The notes: generated from the sequence alone by a model not told the origin. A DNA stretch of 64,000 bases from Hymenobacter sp. BT730 (GCF_030542105.1 NZ_JAUOFB010000007.1:62001-126000); one strand, 5' to 3'; positions 51,551 to 61,219 are shown, counted from the stretch's first letter. Numbers and translations are program-made.

Positions 51551-52229
51551 CGGTTGAGGGAGCCGGTGCGGAGTGCGCACCGGTCTTTGCAATGATACAA
51601 CACTTGACCCAATTGCGTAACAGCGCCAGCCCATGGGTCGTGAGCAGGGCTTCAGGATGAAATTGCACGCCGTACAGCGGCAGCGTGCGGTGCCGGAGCG
51701 CCATTACTTCGGCATGCGCATCGGCAGTAAACGCCAAAGGCAGCAAGGTATCCGGTAACGACTGCAGGCCCAACGAATGGTACCGGGTAACTGGTATGCG
51801 CGCCGGCAGGCCTGCAAAGAGCGGATCGGTCAGCTCCACATCAATATCCGAAACCTTGCCGTGCATGGGGCGGCTTGCCCGTGTGAGGGCGGCTCCGAAA
51901 AACTGCCCCAGCGCCTGGTGCCCCAGGCAAACGCCCAATATCGGTACCTGCTGATGGTAGGCCGCTATTACTTCTAATAGAATACCCGCCGACTCCGGAG
52001 TTCCCGGTCCCGGCGACAATACCAACCCATCAAACCGATGCTTCGCCAGTTCCGTCAGCGGCACATCGTTGCGCAGTACTTGCACGGTGGCGCCTAGCTG
52101 CTGCAGGTAGTCCAGCAGGTTATAGGTGAAGGAGTCAAAGTTATCGAGCAGCAGCAGACGCAGTGGTTCCTGCGCAGCTTGGGAGGCTAGCGACGGAAGG
52201 TTTGCGTTTGAAGCGGCAGGTTGATTCAC
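51534..52229 (-). CDS. Anthranilate/aminodeoxychorismate synthase component II
   Basis: Glutamine amidotransferase of the TrpG/PabA type: releases ammonia from glutamine for anthranilate or 4-amino-4-deoxychorismate formation. The 231 residues have LLLDNFDSFTYNLLDYL, the Cys nucleophile in GVCLGHQALGQFFG and the His-Glu dyad in GVQFHPEALLT. No trpE or pabB is adjacent, so tryptophan versus folate use is open. The N-terminal 20 residues are Ala/Ser-rich and non-conserved. Confidence 0.92.
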   Translation of the reverse strand: MNQPAASNANLPSLASQAAQEPLRLLLLDNFDSFTYNLLDYLQQLGATVQVLRNDVPLTELAKHRFDGLVLSPGPGTPESAGILLEVIAAYHQQVPILGVCLGHQALGQFFGAALTRASRPMHGKVSDIDVELTDPLFAGLPARIPVTRYHSLGLQSLPDTLLPLAFTADAHAEVMALRHRTLPLYGVQFHPEALLTTHGLALLRNWVKCCIIAKTGAHSAPAPSTDGTSN

Positions 52230-52280
52230 TAATATAAAGTCGGCAGCAGTTATGCAGGCCGATATGCTGGGAGCATAACC

Positions 52281-52802
52281 CTAAAATACGCCCCGCAGTT
52301 TCTCCAGCAGGGTACCGGCAAAGGGCATCACAAAACCCATCACCTGCAGAGCAAAAGGCGTGGCCTGGCGCACCAGCGGCAATACCTGGGACTGTGCCAC
52401 CATATCCGGCGACAACAGCTGCAGGCCGGCCATACCCACACCATGCAGCAGCAGGCTTAGACCCAGCACCCATTTTACCACGCCGGCCGCACCACCTAAG
52501 GCATTATCGAGCACGCCCAGTGGCGTGAGGTGCACGGCAGTTTTGAGGAAGGTACCCAACAAATGCACGCCCCACACAATCAGCACAAACACCAGCAGGA
52601 ACGATACGAAAGGTAGAAACCCGAAGGCCTCGCCCACATAATGCCGCACCAGCGGAATGGCATCATGTAGGAGCATTAGTCCACCAATAGCGCCCAAAAT
52701 GAAGGCCAGCAGCGAGGCTACCTCCAGCACTAGGCCGCGGCGGAAGCCCTTCACGGCACCAATACCCAACGGAATCAGCAGCAGAATATCAAACCCAGAC
52801 AT
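52281..52802 (-). CDS. CvpA-family membrane protein
   Basis: A 173-residue four-helix membrane protein from ATG 52802 (MSGFDILLLIPLGIGAVKGF). Segments at ~5-20, ~27-45, ~60-82 and ~98-120 with the family motif KGFRRGLVLEVASLLAFILG and a long C-terminal amphipathic tail. CvpA is linked to colicin V production and envelope integrity in E. coli. The 25 extra upstream residues are not conserved. Confidence 0.85.
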   Translation of the reverse strand: MSGFDILLLIPLGIGAVKGFRRGLVLEVASLLAFILGAIGGLMLLHDAIPLVRHYVGEAFGFLPFVSFLLVFVLIVWGVHLLGTFLKTAVHLTPLGVLDNALGGAAGVVKWVLGLSLLLHGVGMAGLQLLSPDMVAQSQVLPLVRQATPFALQVMGFVMPFAGTLLEKLRGVF

Positions 52803-52880
52803 TAGTTGTAGGGAGCTAGGAAGCAGAAGTAAGGAGCAGCAAATAAAGCATTGGCTACTCCTGACTTCCGGCTTCACTAC

Positions 52881-53342
52881 TTACACATTGGTGTTGTTGA
52901 GCAGGTTGCTTACTACCTGCGAAATCATCCTGCCATCGGCCTGGCCGGAAAGCTCGCGGGCGGCTACGCCCATTACTTTGCCCAGATCAGAAGGGCCGGT
53001 AGCGCCTACGCGCTGAATGATTTCCACCAGCCGCTCTACCAGATCAGCCTCGGAAAGCTGCTGGGGCAGGTACTCCTCAATAATAGCCAGCTCGGCCAGC
53101 TCAATTTCTTCCAGATCGGAGCGAAACTGCTTCTGGTAGGTTTCAGCGGCTTCGCGGCGCTGCTTGGCGGCTTTGTTCAGTAGCTTCAGTTCGGCATCTT
53201 CTGTAATGGTGCCGTGCTGGCCTTCTGCCGTTTCGGCCAGCAGAATCTGGGATTTGATGCTGCGCAGGGCCGTAAGGCGTACTTTGTCTTTGGCCAGCAT
53301 GGCCTTTTTAATATCAGCGTCGATGATTTCTTTCAGAGCCAT
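52881..53342 (-). CDS. GatB/YqeY-domain protein
   Basis: A 153-residue helical protein with MALKEIIDADIKKAMLAKDK, LTALRSIKSQIL and C-terminal GPSDLGKVMGVAARELSGQA, the YqeY signature related to the tail domain of GatB. It may act in tRNA-linked amidation or bind nucleic acid; function not established. A hairpin lies upstream at 53371-53388. Confidence 0.88.
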   Translation of the reverse strand: MALKEIIDADIKKAMLAKDKVRLTALRSIKSQILLAETAEGQHGTITEDAELKLLNKAAKQRREAAETYQKQFRSDLEEIELAELAIIEEYLPQQLSEADLVERLVEIIQRVGATGPSDLGKVMGVAARELSGQADGRMISQVVSNLLNNTNV

Positions 53343-53370
53343 AGGTCAGGGAAAATAAGAAGATGAAAAC

Positions 53371-53388
53371 GCCCGGAAGAAGCCGGGC
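53371..53388. other. Small hairpin in the divergent yqeY/pdxJ region
   Basis: GCCCGG / CCGGGC stem with a six-base loop, followed on the minus strand by GTTTTC, about 30 bases before the yqeY ATG. Could be a leader structure. Confidence 0.35.
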
Positions 53389-53429
53389 AGCAGACAAGGG
53401 CAAAATCAACGGCTCCCACGATTTCCGCG

Positions 53430-53437
53430 TACTTTTG
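53430..53437 (+). promoter_or_regulatory. -7 element for pdxJ
   Basis: Perfect TACTTTTG, 41 bases before ATG 53479; no -33 at standard spacing. Confidence 0.5.
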
Positions 53438-53478
53438 GGGTAGCCCGGAGGCCCGGGAACCTGATTTGGCCTTGTAGA

Positions 53479-54192
53479 ATGACGAAACTAAGCGTAAACA
53501 TAAATAAAATAGCCACGCTGCGGAATGCGCGCGGCCACAACCGTCCCGATTTGCTGCAGGTAGCCCGTGACTGTGAGCGGTTTGGCGCGCAGGGCATCAC
53601 GGTGCATCCGCGCCCCGATGAGCGCCACATTCGCTACCAGGACGTGCGCGACCTGAAACGGGTAGTAACCACCGAGCTGAATGTAGAAGGCAACCCCACG
53701 CCGGACTTTCTCGCCTTGGTACGAGAAGTGCGCCCCGAGCAGGTAACCCTAGTGCCGGATGCGCCCGATGCCATTACTTCCAACGCCGGCTGGAACACGG
53801 TAGAACATCTGGTGTACCTCATGGGCGTAGTGCAGGAGCTGAAATCTATCGGCTGCCGGGTGAGCATCTTCCTCGACCCCGACCCAGCCATGGTGAAAGC
53901 CGCCGTGGGCACCGGCACCGACCGGATTGAGTTCTACACCGAAGCCTACGCCACCGGCTACCATACCAACCGCGAAGCTGCCGTAGCGCCTTACCGCTTG
54001 GCCGCCACTATGGCCCAAGAGCTGGGTTTGGGCCTGAACGCCGGACACGACCTAGACCTGGATAACCTGGCCTACCTGAAACAGGAGCTGCCCGGCCTGG
54101 CCGAGGTCAGCATTGGGCACGCGCTGATTTGTGACGCGCTTTATCTGGGACTGGAAAACACCATTCAGCTATACCGGCGCCAGCTGGTGTAA
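53479..54192 (+). CDS. pdxJ: Pyridoxine 5'-phosphate synthase
   Basis: Condenses deoxyxylulose-5-phosphate with aminoacetone phosphate to make vitamin B6. The 237-residue TIM-barrel protein has [33 protein letters not shown], and C-terminal [11 protein letters not shown] and [13 protein letters not shown] phosphate-binding segments. Length normal. It runs 32 bases before mnmH in the same direction. Confidence 0.97.
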   Translation: MTKLSVNINKIATLRNARGHNRPDLLQVARDCERFGAQGITVHPRPDERHIRYQDVRDLKRVVTTELNVEGNPTPDFLALVREVRPEQVTLVPDAPDAITSNAGWNTVEHLVYLMGVVQELKSIGCRVSIFLDPDPAMVKAAVGTGTDRIEFYTEAYATGYHTNREAAVAPYRLAATMAQELGLGLNAGHDLDLDNLAYLKQELPGLAEVSIGHALICDALYLGLENTIQLYRRQLV

Positions 54193-54223
54193 CTTGCAGT
54201 CTGCCCCGCTCCTACCCTGCCTT

Positions 54224-55297
54224 ATGCCTCGTATTCCGCTTACTGATTTTCTCTCCGGCCCCACGCACGCGCCCATTCTGGACGTGCGCGCCCCGCTGGA
54301 GTACGCCCACGGCCATATTCCGGGTGCCCTCAATCTGCCTTTGTTTTCCAATGAAGAGCGGGCACGCATAGGCACTACCTACAAGCAGGTAAGCCAGGAA
54401 AAAGCGGTGCTGCAGGGCCTCGATTTTTTTGGCCCAAACATGAGCAATATGGTAAGGCAGGCCCAAAAGCTGGCTCCCAACAAAGAAGTGCGGCTGCATT
54501 GCTGGCGCGGCGGTATGCGGAGCGGCGCGGTGCAGTGGCTGCTGGAACTGGCGGGCTTTCGAGTGCATCTGCTCGATAAAGGCTACAAAGACTACCGCCG
54601 CTGGGTGCTGGAGCAGTTTTCTCAGCCCCTACCATTGTTGGTGCTGGGCGGCCTCACGGGTTCCGGCAAAACCGATGTGCTGCACGTGCTAGCTCATCGG
54701 GGCGAAACCATTATTGATCTGGAAGCCCTAGCCCATCACAAAGGCTCGTCGTTTGGCGGCATTGGCATGGAAGCCCAGCCCACCCCCGAGCAGTTTGAGA
54801 ACAACCTGGCCGGCGCCCTTTCCCGCACCCCCCTCGATAACCTGATTTGGGTAGAAGACGAAAGCCTGATGATAGGCAGCGTACATCTGCCCAAGCCTCT
54901 CTACGAGCAAATGCACCGCACCCCCCTGATCGTATTGGAAGTGCCCCGCCCCATGCGCACCCGCAAGCTGGCGGAGGAATATTGTCAAGCTGACCCGGAA
55001 CTGCTGAAAGCCGCTATCCAGCGCATCAGCAAGCGTCTGGGTGGCCTGGCCACCCAGGAAGCCCTGGCCGCTATTGATGCCGGTGACATGGAGAAGATGG
55101 TAGACATTGCCCTTACCTATTACGACAAAGCGTACCGCTACGCCCTGGCAGCCCGCACCGGTACCCAGCTGATTCAGGTACCTTCTGAAACCTGTGACCC
55201 GGTGGAAAATGCCGGCCGCGTGATGGCTGCCCTCCGCCGCGAAGGCATCAGCAATTTACCGGCTACCATGAGCCTGCCCGATACGGACGTTGCGTAA
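54224..55297 (+). CDS. mnmH: tRNA 2-selenouridine synthase
   Basis: Replaces the sulfur of 2-thiouridine at wobble position 34 with selenium from selenophosphate. From ATG 54224 the protein has 357 residues: a rhodanese domain with Cys93 in LHCWRGGMRSGA, then a P-loop domain with LGGLTGSGKT (residues 141-150) and WVEDESLMIG. The longer start at 54131 overlaps pdxJ. Its partner selD follows 45 bases later. Confidence 0.95.
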   Translation: MPRIPLTDFLSGPTHAPILDVRAPLEYAHGHIPGALNLPLFSNEERARIGTTYKQVSQEKAVLQGLDFFGPNMSNMVRQAQKLAPNKEVRLHCWRGGMRSGAVQWLLELAGFRVHLLDKGYKDYRRWVLEQFSQPLPLLVLGGLTGSGKTDVLHVLAHRGETIIDLEALAHHKGSSFGGIGMEAQPTPEQFENNLAGALSRTPLDNLIWVEDESLMIGSVHLPKPLYEQMHRTPLIVLEVPRPMRTRKLAEEYCQADPELLKAAIQRISKRLGGLATQEALAAIDAGDMEKMVDIALTYYDKAYRYALAARTGTQLIQVPSETCDPVENAGRVMAALRREGISNLPATMSLPDTDVA

Positions 55298-55341
55298 TCT
55301 AGCTGATTACTGGCCCCTCCCCTTTTTGCTATTTCTGCCTT

Positions 55342-56406
55342 ATGACTCCTGAAAACGCCACCGCCACCGTCGACGCTATCCGCCTGACCCAATACAGCCA
55401 CGGAGCCGGCTGCGGCTGCAAAATCGCGCCCAAAGTCCTCGACCAGATCCTGCACACCAGCATTGCCCAGCCCCACGATGACAAGCTGCTGGTCGGCAAC
55501 AGCTCCCGCGACGATGCGGCCGTGTACGACATCGGCAACGGGCAGGCACTGATTAGTACCACTGACTTCTTCATGCCCATCGTAGACGACGCCTACGATT
55601 TTGGGCGCATAGCCTCCGCCAACGCCATTTCCGATGTGTACGCCATGGGCGGCCGCCCCGTGCTGGCTATTGCCGTGCTGGGCTGGCCCATTGATAAGCT
55701 GGCGCCGGAAGTAGCCCGCCGCGTGATTGAAGGCAGCCGCAGCATTTGCCTGGAGGCCGGCATTCCGCTGGCCGGCGGCCACAGCATCGACTCGCCCGAG
55801 CCCATCTTCGGACTGGCCGTCACGGGCATGCTCGACATCAAAAACCTGAAGCGCAACGACACCGCCACCGCCGGCTGCGAGTTGTTCCTGACCAAGCCCC
55901 TGGGCGTGGGCATGCTGACCACGGCCCAGAAGCGCGGCATTCTGCGCCCCGAGCACGAGCAGATTGCTCCTCAAAGCATGATGCACCTCAACAAAATTGG
56001 GGAAGATCTGGGCAAGCTCTCGGCAGTAACGGCCATGACGGATGTAACCGGTTTCGGCCTGCTGGGCCACCTGAGCGAAGTATGTGAAGGCAGCAACCTG
56101 ACGGCGGAAATTGATTTCAGCAAAGTACCCCTGATTCGGGAGGCCGAGGAATACCGGGCCCAGAAGTCTATTCCGGGTGGCACGGTGCGTAACTGGGACA
56201 GCTACGGCCACAAAGTAGGCCCCATCACCGACGAGCAGCGCAACTGGCTCTGCGACCCGCAAACGTCCGGGGGCCTCTTGGTTTGCGTAGCGCCGGAAGG
56301 CCGCGCGGCCGTGCAGGAAGTATTTGCCCGCCACGGGTTGCAGCTGGAAGCCTTCGGTGCACTCCGTCCTCACACGGCCGAGGAGCCCTGGATTTTGGTG
56401 CGCTAA
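55342..56406 (+). CDS. selD: Selenide, water dikinase SelD
   Basis: Makes selenophosphate from selenide and ATP. The 354-residue protein has the catalytic GAGCGCK loop (Cys24 and Lys27; Cys, not selenocysteine), [20 protein letters not shown] metal site and [18 protein letters not shown]. With mnmH it forms a selenium pathway for tRNA. selA, selB and selC are not in the window. Confidence 0.97.
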   Translation: MTPENATATVDAIRLTQYSHGAGCGCKIAPKVLDQILHTSIAQPHDDKLLVGNSSRDDAAVYDIGNGQALISTTDFFMPIVDDAYDFGRIASANAISDVYAMGGRPVLAIAVLGWPIDKLAPEVARRVIEGSRSICLEAGIPLAGGHSIDSPEPIFGLAVTGMLDIKNLKRNDTATAGCELFLTKPLGVGMLTTAQKRGILRPEHEQIAPQSMMHLNKIGEDLGKLSAVTAMTDVTGFGLLGHLSEVCEGSNLTAEIDFSKVPLIREAEEYRAQKSIPGGTVRNWDSYGHKVGPITDEQRNWLCDPQTSGGLLVCVAPEGRAAVQEVFARHGLQLEAFGALRPHTAEEPWILVR

Positions 56407-56409
56407 CGG

Positions 56410-57003
56410 GTGAAGCTTTTTCCTCTTCTGCGCCAGCTTATGGAAATAGGCATCGGGCTGGGGGCAGTGCTGTTGGCACTGCGCTTTGTTACGGGCCTGT
56501 TTAGCAAGCGGAGTCGGGTATACGGCCCCAATTTCACCCGGCAGCTGTACCTGTTATTCTGGCCGCTACTGTGTCTGGCGGTGGGCCTGCCTTTTCTGGC
56601 TTCCTTCTTTTTGATGGATAGCCTTTCCACTTTTGAGCTGGTACTGCTGTTGGCCCTGGCGGCGGTAGTGCTTGGCTTTTCCGTGCCGGCGCTGGTATTG
56701 CATATCCAGTACTATCTACGGAATCAGCAGACTAGGTTGGTTTTCGACCCTAAGCAGAATGTGCTGGAGATATATGAGCACGGTGCCCGCCTGGCTTTCA
56801 GCCGCCAGGATATAGTGCGCGTGGAGCGGGTGACGTGTGCGTCCAAACGTATGTTCTGGAGCAACTACGATTTTATCCGGCTGCACTTCCTGCAGGGCCC
56901 GCCCATTACGCTCACCTCCCTCCTACTGAACCTGGAGCCGGTGGCAGAATTTCTGCGCAATACTCATCTGGAGAAGCGCACCCGCTGGATATGCTTTGCG
57001 TAG
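56410..57003 (+). CDS. Membrane protein, unknown
   Basis: A 197-residue protein starting at GTG 56410, three bases after selD. Membrane segments at ~10-28, ~50-72 and ~77-100 precede a soluble C-terminal domain (~108-197) with EIYEHGARLAFSRQDIVRVE and YDFIRLHFLQGPPITLTSL, reminiscent of a PH-like or EbsA-type fold. No named family. Tight linkage suggests co-transcription with selD, not a shared role. Confidence 0.65.
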   Translation: MKLFPLLRQLMEIGIGLGAVLLALRFVTGLFSKRSRVYGPNFTRQLYLLFWPLLCLAVGLPFLASFFLMDSLSTFELVLLLALAAVVLGFSVPALVLHIQYYLRNQQTRLVFDPKQNVLEIYEHGARLAFSRQDIVRVERVTCASKRMFWSNYDFIRLHFLQGPPITLTSLLLNLEPVAEFLRNTHLEKRTRWICFA

Positions 57004-57069
57004 TACCCCGACGGTAGCACTGCCTTCCGGCGGCACGCTATTTCCTGCTTTCGCATCTTTGTACCCATT

Positions 57070-57849
57070 ATGCTGCAACTTCATTACCGCGAAATGGGCC
57101 AGGGCACGCCGCTGGTCATTCTGCACGGCCTGTTTGGCACCCTGGATAACTGGCAAACCCTGGCCCGCCGCTGGGCCGAGGCCGGGCACCGCGTTATCGT
57201 AGTAGACCTCCGCAACCACGGCCGCTCGCCCCACACCCCGGAGCACAGCTACGAGCTGATGAGCCAGGACGTGCTGGGCTTGTTCGACCAACTGCAGTTG
57301 GGCCCCGATACCACGCTGCTGGGCCATAGCATGGGCGGCAAAGTAGCCATGCGTTTCGCCCTGGACCACCCCGACCGGCTCGCCAAGTTGGTGGTAGTAG
57401 ATATTGCGCCGCGCCTTTCGGACATGAACCATCAGGACGACATCATCACTGGCCTGAACTCCCTGCCCCTCGCCACCCTGCAAAGCCGCCAGGAAGCTGA
57501 TACTGCCCTGGCCCAGTACATTCCCCAGCCTGATGTACGCCAGTTCCTGCTCAAAAATCTGTACCGCCGCGAGGACAACACGTTTGCCTGGCGGCAGAAC
57601 CTGGAGGTGCTAACCGCGCAAATGCCGGCCGTGGGGGCTGAAATCAGCAGCACGCAGCCCTTCCTGAAGCATGCCCTGTTTATCCGCGGTGGCCGGTCGA
57701 ACTACATTTCCACCGAAGACAAGCTCTACGGCATTCCGGCGCTGTTCCCCAACTCCCAGGTAGAAACGATAGTAGACGCCGGCCACTGGGTACACGCCGA
57801 AAAGCCCGACGAAGTGTTTGCGCTGGTAAAAGCGTTTATCGAGCAGTAA
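57070..57849 (+). CDS. Alpha/beta-fold hydrolase (YbfF-like esterase)
   Basis: A 259-residue alpha/beta hydrolase. Motifs: VILHGLFGTLDNWQTLARRW and LRNHGRSPH near the N-terminus, nucleophile Ser in LLGHSMGGKVAMRFA, Asp in the cap, and His in DAGHWVHAEKPDEV. It resembles acyl-CoA/lipid esterases of the YbfF class. Substrate unknown. Confidence 0.9.
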   Translation: MLQLHYREMGQGTPLVILHGLFGTLDNWQTLARRWAEAGHRVIVVDLRNHGRSPHTPEHSYELMSQDVLGLFDQLQLGPDTTLLGHSMGGKVAMRFALDHPDRLAKLVVVDIAPRLSDMNHQDDIITGLNSLPLATLQSRQEADTALAQYIPQPDVRQFLLKNLYRREDNTFAWRQNLEVLTAQMPAVGAEISSTQPFLKHALFIRGGRSNYISTEDKLYGIPALFPNSQVETIVDAGHWVHAEKPDEVFALVKAFIEQ

Positions 57850-57870
57850 TCTGTCTCCCTTATTAATAAT

Positions 57871-57970
57871 GTCATCCTGAGCTTTGCGAAGGACCTGCTC
57901 ATCGCAGAACTACTAGCGTAACAACGACTCATGTTAACGTGAGCAGGTCCTTCGCAAAGCTCAGGATGGC
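57871..57970. repeat. Palindromic dispersed repeat (REP/MITE-like)
   Basis: Two 30-base arms, 57871-57900 and 57941-57970, inverted with one mismatch, 40-base spacer. The arm begins GTCATCCTGAGC and contains TTTGCGAAGGACCTGCTC. It is intergenic, and both strands contain spurious ORF starts that encode RSFAKLRM. Same architecture as 13527-13620 but a different arm sequence. Confidence 0.87.
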
Positions 57971-58007
57971 AACTGGTAGTTTAGTCACCACCCCAACCCA
58001 CCAATAC

Positions 58008-58715
58008 ATGCCTGGTACGCTCTACCTCATTCCCACTGTTTTAGCCGAGGACACGGCCACGCAGGTATTGCCGCCCCAGGTGGCCGAACGGGTAGTGGCG
58101 CTGTCGTATTTTCTGGTGGAGAATGCCCGTACGGCCCGGCGCTTTATTAAGCAGGTGGCGCCGCAGCACGTAATAGAGGAACTGCGCATTTCGGTGATTG
58201 ATAAAGACAGCTCCGAGGCGCAGATTCAGGCGGCGCTGAAGCTGGTGATGGCCGGGCAGGACGCAGGCGTGATTTCTGAGGCCGGCTGTCCCGGCATTGC
58301 GGACCCCGGCGCGGAACTGGCCCGGGCAGCGCACCAGTTGGGTATCAAAGTAGTACCATTGGTAGGCCCGTCTTCCCTCCTATTAGCCCTAATGGCTTCC
58401 GGGATGAATGGACAAAGCTTTGCGTTTCACGGCTACTTGCCCATTGACCGCAGCCGGCGCAGTGCCACTATCAAGCAGCTGGAGCGCGTAGCCCTGGCCC
58501 AGAAGCAAACCCAGCTGTTTATTGAAACGCCCTACCGAAACATGCAAATGCTGGAGGATTTACTCACCCAGCTAACCGGCACTACCCGCCTCTGCATCGC
58601 CGCCAACCTGACTGCGCCCAATGAGTTTGTACGTACCAATACCGTAGCCGGCTGGCGCAAAGCCGGGCTACCGGATATCCACAAGCAGCCGGCCGTATTT
58701 CTGGTAGGAATGTAG
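58008..58715 (+). CDS. SAM-dependent methyltransferase, RsmI/YraL-like
   Basis: A 235-residue tetrapyrrole-methylase-fold protein related to RsmI, which methylates the 2'-O of C1402 in 16S rRNA. It has MPGTLYLIPTVLAED, DAGVISEAGCPGIADPG, VVPLVGPSSLLLALMASGMN and LFIETPYRNMQML. It is shorter than E. coli RsmI, which is usual for the Bacteroidota form. The longer start at 57939 lies inside the palindromic repeat and is rejected. It ends 20 bases from convergent feoB. Confidence 0.9.
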   Translation: MPGTLYLIPTVLAEDTATQVLPPQVAERVVALSYFLVENARTARRFIKQVAPQHVIEELRISVIDKDSSEAQIQAALKLVMAGQDAGVISEAGCPGIADPGAELARAAHQLGIKVVPLVGPSSLLLALMASGMNGQSFAFHGYLPIDRSRRSATIKQLERVALAQKQTQLFIETPYRNMQMLEDLLTQLTGTTRLCIAANLTAPNEFVRTNTVAGWRKAGLPDIHKQPAVFLVGM

Positions 58716-58735
58716 TCTGAAGGCAGCGCTAGGCG

Positions 58736-60919
58736 TTATTTCATGAGCTGGTACACCAGCAGCGAGGAGAAATAAGCCAGCCCCGTCATGTACACCAGTT
58801 GCATCATGGGCCATTTCCAGCCTTTAGTTTCACGGTACGTAGTAGCCAGCGTGCTCATGCACTGCATAGCAAACACATAGAAAATCAGTAGGGAAACGGC
58901 CCGAGCCGGCGTGAAAAACGGCTGCCCATCAGTATCCTTGGCCAAGGCCAGCTTTTGCTGCACCGTGCGCATATCGGCATCTTGCCCCACGCTGTAGATA
59001 GTAGAGATGGTACCTACGAACACCTCCCGGGCGGCAAAAGAGGTAAGCAGCGCAATACCAATTTTCCAGTCGAAGCCCAAGGGGCGAATGGCCGGCTCCA
59101 TGGTACGGCCAAAGAGGCCGGCGTAGGAGTTTTCCAGGCGGGCGGAGGCCACGTTGATGTCAGTTTCTTCGGCAGTGAGACCCTGGGCCGTCCCTTGCTG
59201 CCGGGCCTGCGTTTCGGCATGCTCCAAGGACTGGCCCGGGCCGAATGAGGCCAGTACCCATAGCAGCACCGAAATGGCCACAATCACCTTACCAGCCTGA
59301 AACACGAAGGTTTTAACTTTCTCTACGATGGTAATACCCACGTTTTTCCAGCGCGGCCAGCGGTATACCGGGAACTCCATAATGAAGTAGCTCCGCTCCT
59401 TGGTCTTCAGCAGAAATTTCAGGCCCAAAGCCGAGAAAATAGCCGCGAAGAAGCCCAGCAGATACAACCCCATCAGCACAAACCCTTGCAGGTTAAATAC
59501 ACCTAGCACGGCCCGGTTAGGCACCACCAGGCCGATGAGCACCGTGTACACCGGAATGCGCGCCGAGCACGACATGAGCGGCGTGACGAAGATGGTAATC
59601 ATCCGGTCTTTCCAGTTCTCAATAGTGCGCGCACTCATAATAGCCGGTACAGCGCAGGCCACGCCGGATATCAGGGGCACCACGCTCTTGCCGTTCAGCC
59701 CGAACTTGCGCATGATGCGGTCCATCATGAACGTGACGCGGGCCATGTAGCCGGTTTCCTCCAGCACGGCAATGAAGGCGAAAAGCAGGGCAATCTGAGG
59801 CACAAACATCAGCACCCCGCCCAGGCCGGCCAGCACACCTTCCGTGAGCAGGTTGATGAGCGGCCCTTTGAAGTTGGTTTGGATAAGCCCGTTAATCAGC
59901 GCAATGCCCTGGTCAATGAGCTCCATGGGGTAGCTAGCCCAGGCAAATACAGCCTGAAACATCATAAACAGCACCCCAAAGAAGATCAGGTAGCCCCACA
60001 CACGGTGCGTGAGTACCCGATCGAGGCGGTTGCTGTAGGGCTCCTCCTTTTCCGTGCGCGTCACGGATACCGTGTTCAGCAGGATGTCGTTGATGCGGGC
60101 GTAGCGGGCAATGGTTTCCTGCGCTTGGCGCGGTGTAGGCTCAAACCCGTACTTCTGTATCAGTTCCTCGATGTACTTCCTATCGTCGGCGGACAGGAAG
60201 CTGATATGCCGGAACTGGTGCGCGTAGTGCAGTGCCAGGTAATCGTTGTGCAGGTTGAAGTAGTAGCGGATCTGCCGGATCATGAGCAGCAGGTCTTCCT
60301 CGGGCTCGTAGAAGTGCACCGTGGGTGCGGCTAGCTGCTGGGCCATCACAATTTTGAGGGCCGCTACCCCAATGCCATTACGAGCATTCATGGGAATAAC
60401 AGGCACGCCTAGCTCTTCCTGCAGGGCAGCTACATCAATGGCAATGCCGTGTTGAGCGGCCACGTCCATCATGTTCAATGACAGCACAATGGGCAAACCC
60501 AAATCAGCCAGCTGGGTAAACAGCAGCAGGTTGCGGCGCAGGTTGGACGCATCCACCGTCACCACCACAAAATCCGGGTACTGCTTCGAGGTCCGGTCGT
60601 AGAGCAGGTCGGTAATGACCTTTTCGTCCAGGCTCTTGGGGTAGAGCGAGTAGGTACCGGGAAGGTCAATGATTTCGGCGCGCATGCCGGAGGTGATCTG
60701 CGCAACGCCGGTTTTGCGGTCTACGGTTACGCCGGGAAAATTGCCCACCTTCTGGTTAAGCCCCGTGAGCTGATTAAACAGCGAGGACTTACCCGAGTTG
60801 GGGTTCCCGATGAGAGCAATGCGCGTAAGAGAGCCGGGCAGGCGAGGCGAAGACGTCTCCAGCAATGACGCTGAAAGCGCTGCCCCGGCCCGGCTGGTCA
60901 TTAGTTCTGGACTTGCCAT
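58736..60919 (-). CDS. feoB: Ferrous iron transporter FeoB
   Basis: GTPase-coupled ferrous iron permease. The 727 residues begin with a GTPase domain (IGNPNSGKSSLFNQLTGLNQ at residues 37-56, DLPGTYSL), a helical regulator region, and then about eight membrane segments with two Gate motifs including VPLISGVACAVPAIMSARTI. It follows feoA by nine bases. feoC is absent, as in most non-enterics. Confidence 0.97.
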   Translation of the reverse strand: MASPELMTSRAGAALSASLLETSSPRLPGSLTRIALIGNPNSGKSSLFNQLTGLNQKVGNFPGVTVDRKTGVAQITSGMRAEIIDLPGTYSLYPKSLDEKVITDLLYDRTSKQYPDFVVVTVDASNLRRNLLLFTQLADLGLPIVLSLNMMDVAAQHGIAIDVAALQEELGVPVIPMNARNGIGVAALKIVMAQQLAAPTVHFYEPEEDLLLMIRQIRYYFNLHNDYLALHYAHQFRHISFLSADDRKYIEELIQKYGFEPTPRQAQETIARYARINDILLNTVSVTRTEKEEPYSNRLDRVLTHRVWGYLIFFGVLFMMFQAVFAWASYPMELIDQGIALINGLIQTNFKGPLINLLTEGVLAGLGGVLMFVPQIALLFAFIAVLEETGYMARVTFMMDRIMRKFGLNGKSVVPLISGVACAVPAIMSARTIENWKDRMITIFVTPLMSCSARIPVYTVLIGLVVPNRAVLGVFNLQGFVLMGLYLLGFFAAIFSALGLKFLLKTKERSYFIMEFPVYRWPRWKNVGITIVEKVKTFVFQAGKVIVAISVLLWVLASFGPGQSLEHAETQARQQGTAQGLTAEETDINVASARLENSYAGLFGRTMEPAIRPLGFDWKIGIALLTSFAAREVFVGTISTIYSVGQDADMRTVQQKLALAKDTDGQPFFTPARAVSLLIFYVFAMQCMSTLATTYRETKGWKWPMMQLVYMTGLAYFSSLLVYQLMK

Positions 60920-60928
60920 TCGTTGGGG

Positions 60929-61192
60929 CTAGTCTTTCAGCAAGATGGTGGCTGCCTCGCTCACCCGCAGGGAAAGGGTATACTCCTCGCCTTCACCAAC
61001 CAGCAGCGTAATGGGGCACCCCAGCGGCGCCCGGCTATTTAAGCGCACCTGCGTGCCAGGAATACAGCCCATTTCCAGCAGCTTCAACGCCATTTCCGGA
61101 TCGTTGAGGCAGCAAATCGTTCCGGCTTCGCCCATACGAAGGTCTTTCACGCTTCGGGCAGCAGGCTTAGCAGAAGTGGAACGGATGGGCAC
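60929..61192 (-). CDS. feoA: FeoA family protein
   Basis: An 87-residue SH3-like partner of FeoB that promotes iron uptake. The domain is ICCLNDPEMALKLLEMGCIP, then TQVRLNSRAPLGCPITLLV. The start is GTG 61192. A strong promoter lies just upstream. Confidence 0.93.
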   Translation of the reverse strand: MPIRSTSAKPAARSVKDLRMGEAGTICCLNDPEMALKLLEMGCIPGTQVRLNSRAPLGCPITLLVGEGEEYTLSLRVSEAATILLKD

Positions 61193-61219
61193 GGCGAGGT
61201 TATTTAGATTCTATTTAAA

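Noticed and set aside
55405..55425. Possible selenocysteine at the SelD active site
   Set aside because: The codon at the catalytic position is TGC (Cys24), not TGA.
55174..56373. Long minus-strand ORF over selD (399 codons)
   Set aside because: Antisense shadow; the plus-strand SelD motifs are unambiguous.
57939..58007. Longer start for the RsmI-like gene
   Set aside because: The extra 23 residues come from the palindromic repeat arm (RSFAKLRM); ATG 58008 begins the family N-terminus MPGTLYLIPT.
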